From Microbacterium sp. zg-B96 (GTDB taxonomy: Bacteria > Actinomycetota > Actinomycetes > Actinomycetales > Microbacteriaceae), in NCBI RefSeq assembly GCF_030246865.1, contig NZ_CP126738.1, forward strand, positions 2,232,001 through 2,296,000: 64,000 nt of DNA, in the 5' to 3' direction. Position numbers and translations under genes: made by a program. The notes under the pieces were generated by a model. It was not told the origin of the DNA. It saw only the letters and a list, made by a program, of their open reading frames with translations, and did no database searches. Every line of letters starts with the position of its first letter. Positions within the stretch are counted from its first letter, which is position 1. Shown in pieces: positions 52,801 through 59,881 of the stretch.

Positions 52801-54475
52801 CGAACGCCGCCGATTGCGGGTCGACGAGCTTGACGCCCGCCGGTACGACGGCTCCGTCGAGGGGCAACAGCACCGACGCACTCGCGCCGGCACGAGCCCA
52901 GCCGCCATCCTCGAGCGGGACGATCTGCGCCGAACCCACCGCTTCCTTCATCTCCGAAGAGACGGGCGCGAGCGACGCGGCGATGAAAAGCGCCGCTTCG
53001 ACGTCGGCCATCTCACCACGGCGCGCGAGCTCTTCGAGCCACGACGCGACCGATGCTTCCCGCGACGAGCGCTGCTCATCGGATCCGCCGAGCAGCGTGC
53101 GCAGTCGAAGCCGTCGCGTCGGCGTCGTGAAGCATTGCCAGTGGGGCATCGTCGACCGCGGGGCGCGTTCCTGCCAGGCACGCGCCGCACTGGGCGGGAT
53201 CGGCGTCTTCTGAAGATCGGGGACGCGGACGAAGTAGCCGGGCACCTTCAACTCACCCGTGACGTCCGGGATCATCGGCCTGACGATCGCCCTGCGGGGG
53301 ATCTCGTCCGACAGGAACGTGTCGGCGTTGCTACGCGCTTCACGTCCGCGCGCAGGGAACAGATCGAGGTGGGCACCGGTATCCGCCGGGGTCGAGGCGC
53401 GGGTCGCCACGTCGAGGAAGAGGTCCGCGGCGACCCCGAGCATCGCGCGGTTGAGAAGTGAGCCCGGTACAAGAGACGTGCGGTCGTCGTTGATCTGCCA
53501 AGGGGCGTTGAACACGCCGCTGGCCGTGGTCTCGTCGTTCAGCGGGAACCAGGCCCAGAGGCGCCCCACTCCCGCGCGCACCTCCGGCCGCACGGCGTAG
53601 GACACCTTCATCGCCTCACGCTGCGCGGTCGGCGGCAGGGTCGACGCCACGTCGATGGTCGGTCGGTACTCCCGCTCCGCATACAGCCACCGCTCCCTCT
53701 CACCACCGGGAGCGATGAGGTGGACCTCACCGTCATCGGGGTGACCCACGCGGACATAATCCCGGGCATCGGGCGCCGCTCCGGGAGACGCCTGGACGCT
53801 GATGCGCAGACGCTCGAGCGGCTTGAAGAAGAGGAGTGACTCGACGCTGAAGTCCAAGAGTTCTTTGCGCAGCCGGTCGCCCTCGCGGATGAGTGGCAGC
53901 TTCACGATCGTGGTCGCCCACCCTCTCATCTCAGCGATATTCGGGTCGTCCGCGGCGGCGCGTGACGGTTCGGCCAGCGTCGGGATGCGCAGCAGCGGCA
54001 GCCGCCCGCCCTCCATGGGGAGTCCGGAAAACAGCTCCGCAGTGTCGGGCGCGTTGAATTCGAAGCTGACGCTGCGGCTGTAGATCTGGGGATGATCCGT
54101 GATCCCCAGGATGCTCTTGAAACCCAGCCCGAAGCGGCCGATCTCCTCGCCGCGCTTGGTGCTGAGGAAGGCGTACGTCACCGCACGCAGACCATCCCGG
54201 GTGAATCCCTGTCCCTCGTTCGCGCAATACAACGCGCCGTCGGCAAGGCGGAGTTCGACCATCCCCGTCCCACCCGACGCCCCCACGGCGTCGACCGCGT
54301 TCTGCAGCAACTCGCTGATCTGGCGTGTGCCGTAGCCGCCGGTGCGGAAGCTGTCTTCCTGGCGGACATGCTCGATGAGCAGGTCCGGATCGTTCTCATA
54401 CGTCCGCAGTGCGGTCGCCTGTCGCGCTTCGATGTACGCCTGCAGTTCAGGCTCCATAAGCTCCGGCCAGCTCAT
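49814..54475 (-). CDS. GHKL/sacsin-type ATPase fused to an SF2 helicase, operon leader
   Basis: 1553 residues from ATG 54475 (GGGAGGGG 8 bases upstream); an earlier in-frame start at 54562 lacks a ribosome site. The N-terminal 250 residues are an HSP90/sacsin-like GHKL ATPase: N box ISELLQNAVDAVG (53-65), NEGQGF (86-91) and GRFGLGFKS (113-121). A middle of about 850 residues, mostly helical, is not recognised. The last 400 residues are an SF2 helicase with Walker A LPTGAGKTR (about 1180), VIDEAHTAG (about 1275), GLTATPYRG and QMVGRGLRG; they resemble type III/I restriction helicases but no nuclease motif is apparent. It stands where DISARM operons have DrmD or DrmE. Confidence 0.85.
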   Translation of the reverse strand: MSWPELMEPELQAYIEARQATALRTYENDPDLLIEHVRQEDSFRTGGYGTRQISELLQNAVDAVGASGGTGMVELRLADGALYCANEGQGFTRDGLRAVTYAFLSTKRGEEIGRFGLGFKSILGITDHPQIYSRSVSFEFNAPDTAELFSGLPMEGGRLPLLRIPTLAEPSRAAADDPNIAEMRGWATTIVKLPLIREGDRLRKELLDFSVESLLFFKPLERLRISVQASPGAAPDARDYVRVGHPDDGEVHLIAPGGERERWLYAEREYRPTIDVASTLPPTAQREAMKVSYAVRPEVRAGVGRLWAWFPLNDETTASGVFNAPWQINDDRTSLVPGSLLNRAMLGVAADLFLDVATRASTPADTGAHLDLFPARGREARSNADTFLSDEIPRRAIVRPMIPDVTGELKVPGYFVRVPDLQKTPIPPSAARAWQERAPRSTMPHWQCFTTPTRRLRLRTLLGGSDEQRSSREASVASWLEELARRGEMADVEAALFIAASLAPVSSEMKEAVGSAQIVPLEDGGWARAGASASVLLPLDGAVVPAGVKLVDPQSAAFGDVSDHLRALGFRVVSADETASALGHGARDRWSTQEWRRFWTVIGAASPHVAATVIRGIRGRGVDVLLPTKAGTWRPACEVLADPTFATEILDRHVDTEQVPNMTLVREAGAVDAPKRGYPLHREALRSQYVAAIESMARAYLAREGYEAVRVVVPDTDGVGPLAILQEKLTDAENVFWTRAVLRAMPSRDVILKVPLGRGKTAEIPASSFEWWAVRGFGKIATTLGPCELTSAVSSRLMQFGAYLPVAADAELSAVTGLAAEVSSVPDSLLRDFLGKEGYQIASTGPDAFVELLRVCAARDSLSAPGMIPAVLRGTVILAPANEVAVTDKGSDVAALDEAGVAHIPTHGEHGALVNRWSLLTPGEALQQSLEVSGMSDTTPVLDLYPSLQARVVTRLAKQKLARAESIARVLQSIHGVTKRRLMAAKQDGVVIVDASMDDQGVLEQLSAALDLGLSADDVRGVIEDDERMRRSGLIQKAQLARTNEERLLILVGADTLRQRLPKGLLPAVESRTGELGDRETAELFLQVQGQDAVRAIRDDLARAGIPVPKQWDGSPSAQSAVKRLGFDTSYAGSREARRASVTQVQGQVFLNELHDFQQALAAQITDLATTSDPVRKRGLLYLPTGAGKTRVTVEALLHLLKSGDIEAPVLWIAQNEELCEQAITAFAEVWRWMGDERPLDVSRFWSGHELDESNEELQVVVAIDDTLVSRLDEPQYGWLTGPGIVVIDEAHTAGTKTYTAILRSLGLTARRTERPLLGLTATPYRGRSKQLTESLVERFGSNRLESLDPDNAIGELRGRGVLSEVDYDILDGVSIAVDDQDAEFRKWNEVTPNMLALIGQDMGRTQGVVDHIRGQLTDEPDWPVLVFAASVASAHTIAALLRLQNVRADSVDGGVRKNQRRRVIERFKSGESQVLVNCDLLTQGFDAPKVRALYIARPTFSPNRYLQMVGRGLRGPANGGTDRCLVVNVADTFEQFGKELAYNEFDYLWSKK

Positions 54476-54639
54476 CTCTGATTCCCCTCCCAGCGAGTGG
54501 ACCCCCATGGTCCACACCAGGCTTCCGCCCAGCCGAGCGACGCTACGCACAACCTCCGACATCAGAGGAAACGCTCACATCACTCGCGAGCATACGAGAG
54601 AATGAGAAAGCTCTTATACCCGAGATCGGCGGACCCGTG

Positions 54640-55114
54640 CCTGCATCGCATCTACGTGCCCGACGGTGCTCAAGCACAACGGACCCAGATTCAAGGGCGG
54701 TCACGCCGTCTCGCTATGAGCGCGTCGGACATCCCGCGCTGGATCGACGAAGACGGTGTCCGTCCCGAGACGATTACGGTACTGGGTCCGTCGAACATGG
54801 GTGCCAAGGGGGCGCAGCAATAGCTCGCTGAACGCGACTTCCCCGACGCCCTCGTCAACGCGCCACGGGTGGCCGCGGGCAGCCGGTCACCTGAAGAGGC
54901 ACACCCCCGAGGGCCTGGATTTCTCCCGTCGTCGTCCTCTTCGATGTGTCGGACGGCGCCTTTCGCCCCGGCCCCGGGCGCACAGAGGCTAGTCGGAGGC
55001 AGACAAGCCGACAAGGAAACCAGTTCCGCTCGATCCTCCATGTCGCCGCGAGCCGCGCGCGACCAGCTGGTCATCACGCGGAAGAGCGCGCCCGGCGGGT
55101 TCCTGCTCGATTGA
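54640..55114 (+). pseudogene. UvrD/AddA-type helicase relic (C-terminal part)
   Basis: Several frames, taken in order on the + strand, give IDEDGVRPETITVLGPSN (motif IV-like), HLKRHTPEGLDF (motif V, normally HxxKGLEF), VVVLFDVSDGAF, NQFRSILHVAASRARDQLVI (motif VI) and SAPGGFLLD followed by a stop. Joining them needs at least three frame changes. The ATPase half is absent. This is the dead 3' end of a superfamily 1 helicase of the kind found in two-component defence systems, oriented away from the DrmA/DrmB operon and towards the Vsr gene. Confidence 0.6.
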
Positions 55115-55127
55115 CCGTCAGCGTGCG

Positions 55128-55583
55128 CTATCTAGCACGCACCTCGTGAGCGATCTTCAGGGCGACCGCTGCCGCGTCCTTCCGGACCTCGTGTTCCCAG
55201 ATCCGCAAGACATGCCAGCCGTTACCGCGCAGCACCTGATTCGTCTCGTCGTCCCGCTCGCGATTGCGCAGCCGCTTCGTGAGCCAAAACTCGCCGTTTC
55301 GAGCGGGAGCCTGATAGTGCTCGGGGCATCCGTGCCAAAAGCAGCCGTCGATGAAAACTGCGACGCGCGCCCGGGTGAAGACGATGTCGGCGGTGCGTCG
55401 TAGATTCGCAACAGGACGGACTGACACGCGGTAGCGGAGCCCGAGCGCATGCAGATGCCGCCGAACCAGGATCTCTGGCGACGTGTCGCGGCCGCGGTTC
55501 GACTGCATCGAAGCGCGACTACTGGGCGTGCTCGCCCATGACACGCCGCTCGACGCTTGGGCGTTCGACCCGCTGTCCCACAT
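55128..55583 (-). CDS. vsr: Vsr very-short-patch repair endonuclease
   Basis: 151 residues from ATG 55583, which has AAGGAGG 8 bases upstream. Vsr signatures in order: DTSPEILVRRHLHALGLRYR, the catalytic Asp in TADIVFTRARVAVFIDGCFW, HGCPEHY, the intercalating region FWLTKRLRNRERD and the end GWHVLRIWEHEV. Vsr nicks next to T:G mismatches produced by deamination of 5-methylcytosine, so it normally accompanies a C5 methyltransferase, as here (gene at 56920). It is divergent from the NaeI-like nuclease. Confidence 0.93.
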   Translation of the reverse strand: MWDSGSNAQASSGVSWASTPSSRASMQSNRGRDTSPEILVRRHLHALGLRYRVSVRPVANLRRTADIVFTRARVAVFIDGCFWHGCPEHYQAPARNGEFWLTKRLRNRERDDETNQVLRGNGWHVLRIWEHEVRKDAAAVALKIAHEVRAR

Positions 55584-56043
55584 CCGAGGTGCCTCCTTCT
55601 CCCACAGTAGATTTGATTCGACGAATATGCAGGCGATGGTGAGCGTCGACACGTCGACGAGAGCCTCGAGCGGGCGTCGACCGCGCCAACGGGCTGATCT
55701 CCGCCGCTGCGTCGGTCGTGATGCCCGGCGTCGCCCCTTCGTCGTCCTCGTAGCAGCGCCACAGCATGCAATGTCTTGGGGCCGTTCCGCGGATCCCGGC
55801 GACGTGACGGACCGCTATCGCCGTCGAATGCTCGCGCTTGGCTTCCGCGGGCATCCTCACGCGTCTCCGTCGAGTACTCACTATTTAATTGGGTGGGAAT
55901 CGAATCATCTTCGGGGCGTACTTGTTGCTCGCCGTCTCCACCGCAACCGATGCGATAGCGTCTCGAGAGTGAGGAAAACTGCGGTGCTGGCGGGCGGAAT
56001 CTGCGCGCCAGACGAGCGACCCGGTCACGCCGCCAGGGCTCAT
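55584..56043. other. Intergenic region between vsr and the NaeI-like gene
   Basis: About 460 bases of visibly lower GC, with AT-rich patches (ACTATTTAATTGGG at about 55880-55893) suitable for promoters of the divergent genes. The NaeI-like frame is open through this region without a conserved domain or a good start. No controller (C) protein gene was found. Confidence 0.45.
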
Positions 56044-56901
56044 GTGACCGAGGACGCGTGTGACGACCTCGAACTGCAGAAAGTAAGCGCATGGCTTATG
56101 TCACGCCCGCTATCAATGCACTTCACCCGCGCCGTTGATGACGCTGTCCGGTATGTTCTCGACGGTGCTAGAACCGGACGGTTCGACCTGCTTAGCCCTG
56201 AAGTCGACTCGGATGAACGCGCATCCGTGGGAACGAAGCTCCAGTACCGGGTACTCAACGAACTTGGTCTATACAAGGAGCCCCCGCTGGACACGCGGAT
56301 ACTCCATGTCCCGGTGGAACTCAAAGCGACGATTCGATCAAATTGGATGATCCCTACCGAAGGGCAGTGCCAAATCAGCATCCTCATCCAGGTCGACACA
56401 GCGATGCGACGCCACCGCGCCTTCCTAATGCGTACCCATCGAGCTTGGCTGAACGAAGGGGCGAACAAGGACGGAAAACGCGGCATCGCTGCTGAGGCGC
56501 TTAGACGTTTCTCAATCCCGCTGGTTGCTTGGACTCCACTGCCCGCCGAGCCGTTAGCCCGGCTTACGCCAGAGCAGCTTGCTGTCGTCTTCGCGCCGAG
56601 GGTTGGGCAGACTGCACGGCTCACCGCGTTGTTCGGTTTCCTCCCCGACACGGTGATCCCGAGATCCTCGATCGAGACGGTTTGCTTCGGGAATAAGGAC
56701 CCGTTGCGTCGAGCAAGACAGGCAAAAGATGCGGTCCGCTCGACCTCGGGCCTGGAGGTTCTGGTCGGGACGTGGGTGCAAGACCAGATACGAGCAGAGA
56801 AGCTCGGCTTCGACCTCAAGGACGGGGCGTGGATGGCGACGAGCGCGACTGGAATCGTCGCATCGATCGGATCGACGCCTCTTCATCCCGGCATCTGGTG
56901 A
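56044..56901 (+). CDS. NaeI-like type II restriction endonuclease (expected site GCCGGC)
   Basis: 285 residues from GTG 56044 (AGGG 6 bases upstream; starts at 55969 or 55984 are possible). Family markers: GARTGRFDLL, ASVGTKLQYRVLNELGL and the catalytic run PLDTRILHVPVELKATI. Asp83, Glu92 and Lys94 reproduce exactly the spacing of NaeI Asp86, Asp95 and Lys97, with Glu in place of Asp95. The C-terminal winged-helix (Topo) domain region follows (RRARQAKDAVRSTSGLEVL, LGFDLKDGAWMATSATG). NaeI cuts GCC/GGC and needs two sites. The gene is tail-to-tail with the C5 methyltransferase, 18 bases apart. GC is lower than elsewhere, suggesting transfer. Confidence 0.8.
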   Translation: MTEDACDDLELQKVSAWLMSRPLSMHFTRAVDDAVRYVLDGARTGRFDLLSPEVDSDERASVGTKLQYRVLNELGLYKEPPLDTRILHVPVELKATIRSNWMIPTEGQCQISILIQVDTAMRRHRAFLMRTHRAWLNEGANKDGKRGIAAEALRRFSIPLVAWTPLPAEPLARLTPEQLAVVFAPRVGQTARLTALFGFLPDTVIPRSSIETVCFGNKDPLRRARQAKDAVRSTSGLEVLVGTWVQDQIRAEKLGFDLKDGAWMATSATGIVASIGSTPLHPGIW

Positions 56902-56919
56902 TGCTGCGCGCGTGAGACG

Positions 56920-58098
56920 CTAGGCGAAAGCCAGCTCCCTCTCAGCCCTCTCGACCGTCTGAGGTGCAAGGCGCGGCTTGATTTGCCTCGCGATGGCGCG
57001 CGCAAGGCCTGAAGGAACAGCATTCCCGATCTGGCGGGCAATCTGTATCTTCGTGCCGACCCATCGATAGTCGGCGGGAAAGTCCTGGATGAGCGACGCC
57101 TCGTAGTGGCTGATCACGCGATCAACCGACCGCACCGGGTCGCTGCGGTGCTTCCCATACGCCTCCACCCACTCACCGGCCTCCCATTGCGGGTGCAGGT
57201 ACTGCCCCTTCTCAGGTTTGAAGAACTCCGTCCGGATCGTGACGGACGGCATATCCCATCGAAGGCGCCCCATCACGTCCGTCGTTCCGGTCGGCTTCCT
57301 CGCCCAGCAGTTCGGCAGCAGCTCATCGGGCAAATCGAAACGACCTCCGCCGGGCGGGACAAAGCTATAACGATCCAGGCTCTTGCTCGTCGGTGTTCGG
57401 CGGATGTGCAAATCGAGTCCGCGGAATACGCCGGGCATCTCCTCCCCGAAGAAGGCAGATCGGCTGTTCGGGAGATCCGTGCTCTCCGGGTGCGGAGGGA
57501 GGGTGCCGATCACGTCCTTCACCGTTCTCCATGGAAGAAGGTCCGAGTTTTCGCCAGCATCCTTCGCGTGCGTAGGTGCAGGCAAGTCGATTCGTCCGAT
57601 CCGTGAACCTATGACGATCGTCCTCTTGCGGCGCTGTGCGACTCCGTAGTCGGCGGCGTTCAGCACGGCGTGTTGGAGCTCATACTCGGCCAGAGCTCCG
57701 TGGTCCGCTTCCGCAAGGAGCATGGCAAACTCCGGCGATTTAGCGAACCGGTCGACGTTTTCAATGACGAAGACCTTCGGGCGAGAGTGCTCGACGAAGC
57801 GCATGAACTCGCGCCACAGCTGGTTGCGCGGATCCTTGATGTCCTTCAGCCCGAGGTTAGAGAACCCTTGGCAGGGCGGCCCTCCGATGATGATGTCTGT
57901 CTCCGGGATCGCTTCGTCCGGAACGCTTGCGATGTCCCCCGCGATTACATGCTTCTCGCCGAAGTTTGCCGCATACGTCGCTGCGGCCGCCTTGTCCCAC
58001 TCCACAGCCAGCACGGAGCGGAACCCCTCGCTCGCGAAGCCGACCGTCATGCCCCCGCAGCCAGCGAACAGGTCAATCATGCGGAGGTTCTTCGTCAT
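56920..58098 (-). CDS. DNA (cytosine-5) methyltransferase
   Basis: 392 residues. Motif I MIDLFAGCGGMTVGF, motif IV GGPPCQGFSNLG with the catalytic Cys, motif VI FVIENVDRF, motif VIII QRRKRTIVIGS and motif X ARQIGNAVPSGLA are all in order; the target-recognition region lies between about residues 200 and 310. It lies between the NaeI-like and NgoMIV-like nuclease genes and should protect their common site, taken to be GCCGGC. ATG 58098 has a weak ribosome site; ATG 58080 is also possible. DISARM class 2 also uses a C5 methyltransferase, so a role with the operon at 42.8-54.5 kb cannot be excluded. Confidence 0.92.
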   Translation of the reverse strand: MTKNLRMIDLFAGCGGMTVGFASEGFRSVLAVEWDKAAAATYAANFGEKHVIAGDIASVPDEAIPETDIIIGGPPCQGFSNLGLKDIKDPRNQLWREFMRFVEHSRPKVFVIENVDRFAKSPEFAMLLAEADHGALAEYELQHAVLNAADYGVAQRRKRTIVIGSRIGRIDLPAPTHAKDAGENSDLLPWRTVKDVIGTLPPHPESTDLPNSRSAFFGEEMPGVFRGLDLHIRRTPTSKSLDRYSFVPPGGGRFDLPDELLPNCWARKPTGTTDVMGRLRWDMPSVTIRTEFFKPEKGQYLHPQWEAGEWVEAYGKHRSDPVRSVDRVISHYEASLIQDFPADYRWVGTKIQIARQIGNAVPSGLARAIARQIKPRLAPQTVERAERELAFA

Positions 58099-58119
58099 AC
58101 CTAGATCGTATGCGCGCCC

Positions 58120-59127
58120 TCAGACATCGGGGTCCGCCCCCGCCGGACTGGGGGCAGAATCGGACTCGGCCAGCAGTTCAGTCTTCGGAACGCGCTGAAC
58201 CGTCCTGACGAGCTCGTCGTAGTCACGAATCCGGCCCTGCTGAATGAGCCGGTCGAACGTGCGTTTCGGAGACCACCTGCTGGGCTTCGTCGAGGCAACC
58301 TCCTCGATGGCGCGGGTCAACGCTGGAAGATCAAGGTGGTAGACACAGTCGATCGCTCCCGACCCATCCGCCAAGATCCGCAGCATGGCGGGCCGGGGCT
58401 CCATCGTCAGAACCGCGAAGTGGGGCATAGCGCCACGCCGTTGAGTTGCCAACCTAGATCCTTGCGAGATGCAATCCTGCGCACGATCGGTTCGCAGGGA
58501 CCATTTTGCGGACACCCCCGCGTACATGTGAATGTCGTCGTTCGCCCCGGCTCCACCGACTGTGAGGTCGACCTTGAGGATTGCTTCCTCAGGCATCTCC
58601 AAGAGCATCTGCCGCGTAAGCACATCCTGCTTCGCATATTGCGCGACCTTGCGCCGAAGCGCGGACTTAAGCTTCGTGGCCTCCGCCGACTTGGGCAGGC
58701 GATTAGCGAGTTCCTGAAGCTCATCCATCGCTCTCGAGACCGGCTTGTACGTCTTGCTGAAGCTGGGAAGCACGGCGAGGTGACGGTATTGCGAGAATTC
58801 GGCGACTGACCGGGATCGTCGAATAGATAAGTCGGGCCGTCGTGTCGCGAGGTCGAGCCGCGTAGCTTCCTCCAGCGCGGTGCCTGGGTCGGTGGGACCA
58901 ACCTGGCCGGCGATCACACCCAGCTGCTCGAAAAGCGCGTGACCAAGCTCCTTGGACTGCGAATCGTTGTTATCCGATGTATTCGGCGTCCCGTGCCTTC
59001 GGTAACCACACAGTTGGGCTGCGAAGCGGGCTGGCACAGTGACCCACTGTGCCAGATGGACGGAGGCGACGCAAAGAATCAGAAAGTTCGCGTGGCTAAA
59101 GTTTGTTCGAACGCGCAGCGCGAGCAT
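58120..59127 (-). CDS. NgoMIV-like type II restriction endonuclease (expected site GCCGGC)
   Basis: 335 residues; the N-terminal 30 are poorly supported because ATG 59127 lacks a ribosome site. Family markers in order: TSDNNDSQSKELGHALFEQL, RRPDLSIRRSRSVAEFSQYR, a possible metal-binding Asp187 (ILKVDLTV), the SxK motif Ser206/Lys208 in GVSAKWSLRTDRAQD, and RRGAMPHFAVLTMEPRP with DCVYHLDLPAL. NgoMIV cuts G/CCGGC as a tetramer. The residue 14 after the Lys, usually the Glu of KX13E, reads Gln222 here. It lies just upstream of the methyltransferase gene on the same strand (21-base gap). Confidence 0.75.
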   Translation of the reverse strand: MLALRVRTNFSHANFLILCVASVHLAQWVTVPARFAAQLCGYRRHGTPNTSDNNDSQSKELGHALFEQLGVIAGQVGPTDPGTALEEATRLDLATRRPDLSIRRSRSVAEFSQYRHLAVLPSFSKTYKPVSRAMDELQELANRLPKSAEATKLKSALRRKVAQYAKQDVLTRQMLLEMPEEAILKVDLTVGGAGANDDIHMYAGVSAKWSLRTDRAQDCISQGSRLATQRRGAMPHFAVLTMEPRPAMLRILADGSGAIDCVYHLDLPALTRAIEEVASTKPSRWSPKRTFDRLIQQGRIRDYDELVRTVQRVPKTELLAESDSAPSPAGADPDV

Positions 59128-59314
59128 CGAACGACGATAACGAACGCGACTGCACAGCGACTCTCAATGGGCGGCCACCGCGAATAGGACTTCAGAAATC
59201 CTTATCCAAAAGATGGCGCCCCGGAGGCGTCTGGTTCATGACATATGAGACAGGTGATCGCGACACGTCAGTCAGGTCATAGGCGACACTCGTGCGTGTT
59301 GGTCGAAGCATCGG

Positions 59315-59709
59315 GTGGTGTTGAAGATCAGGGTGAGACAGCTCACTGTCACCGCGTCGGCGACCGAGTCCGGGGTGAGCAGGCACTACCTGCACGAGCT
59401 CCTCGCCCGCTACCGGGTGGAAGGTATCACCGGGCTCGAGCCTCGGTCCCGCGCCCCGGCAAATTCACCGCAACAGGTCTCCGAACGGGTACGGCAACGC
59501 ATCGTCACGCTGTGGGCCGCGTTGCTGGCCGAAGGACTGGATGCGGGACCGGTAACGATCCCCTGGCACCTGCTTGGCGAGGGCGTGTAACCCCCGTCGA
59601 CATCCCCGACCGGATCCTGCAGACGGCCGGTCGGCTCGTCCCGGAACCCCGCAAGCACCCCGCTCCTCCCTACGTCCGGTTCCAAGCTGTGCAGCCGAAC
59701 GAGACCTGC
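59315..59709 (+). pseudogene. IS481-family transposase relic
   Basis: Starts at the codons for VLKIRVRQLTVTASA (about 59318) and runs through the HTH YLHELLARYRVEGITGLEPR, SRAPANSPQQV and AGPVTIPWHLLGEGV to a stop at 59588. In another frame from about 59630 comes LVPEPRKHPAPPYVRFQAVQ then PNET, the start of the rve catalytic domain. The DDE domain is missing. No clear terminal inverted repeats were found. It marks past transposition between the restriction cassette and the hsdR-like gene. Confidence 0.75.
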
Positions 59710-59881
59710 TTTTCAGCTTCGCGAACTTGCGCGAGACGTCCCCTTCAGGGCGGTCGCTGAAGTCTTGTGGTTACTCAAGTCTCTCCCATCCGTCATGCCT
59801 CAATCCTCCCCGTTGTCACAAACGCAAGCCAGATATGCGGTACGCGCCATAAAAGGGCCCTGTCTGGTTCAGGCCGCCCCG

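Noticed and set aside
50483-53461. 992-codon open frame antisense to the GHKL-helicase gene
   Set aside because: Arg/Glu-rich shadow without motifs; the minus strand has intact GHKL and SF2 motifs.
56920-58098. C5 methyltransferase as DrmMII of a class 2 DISARM
   Set aside because: It is 2.4 kb upstream of the DrmA/DrmB operon, sits between two nucleases and beside vsr, and is separated from the operon by a helicase relic; RM membership is the simpler reading, though a shared role is not excluded.
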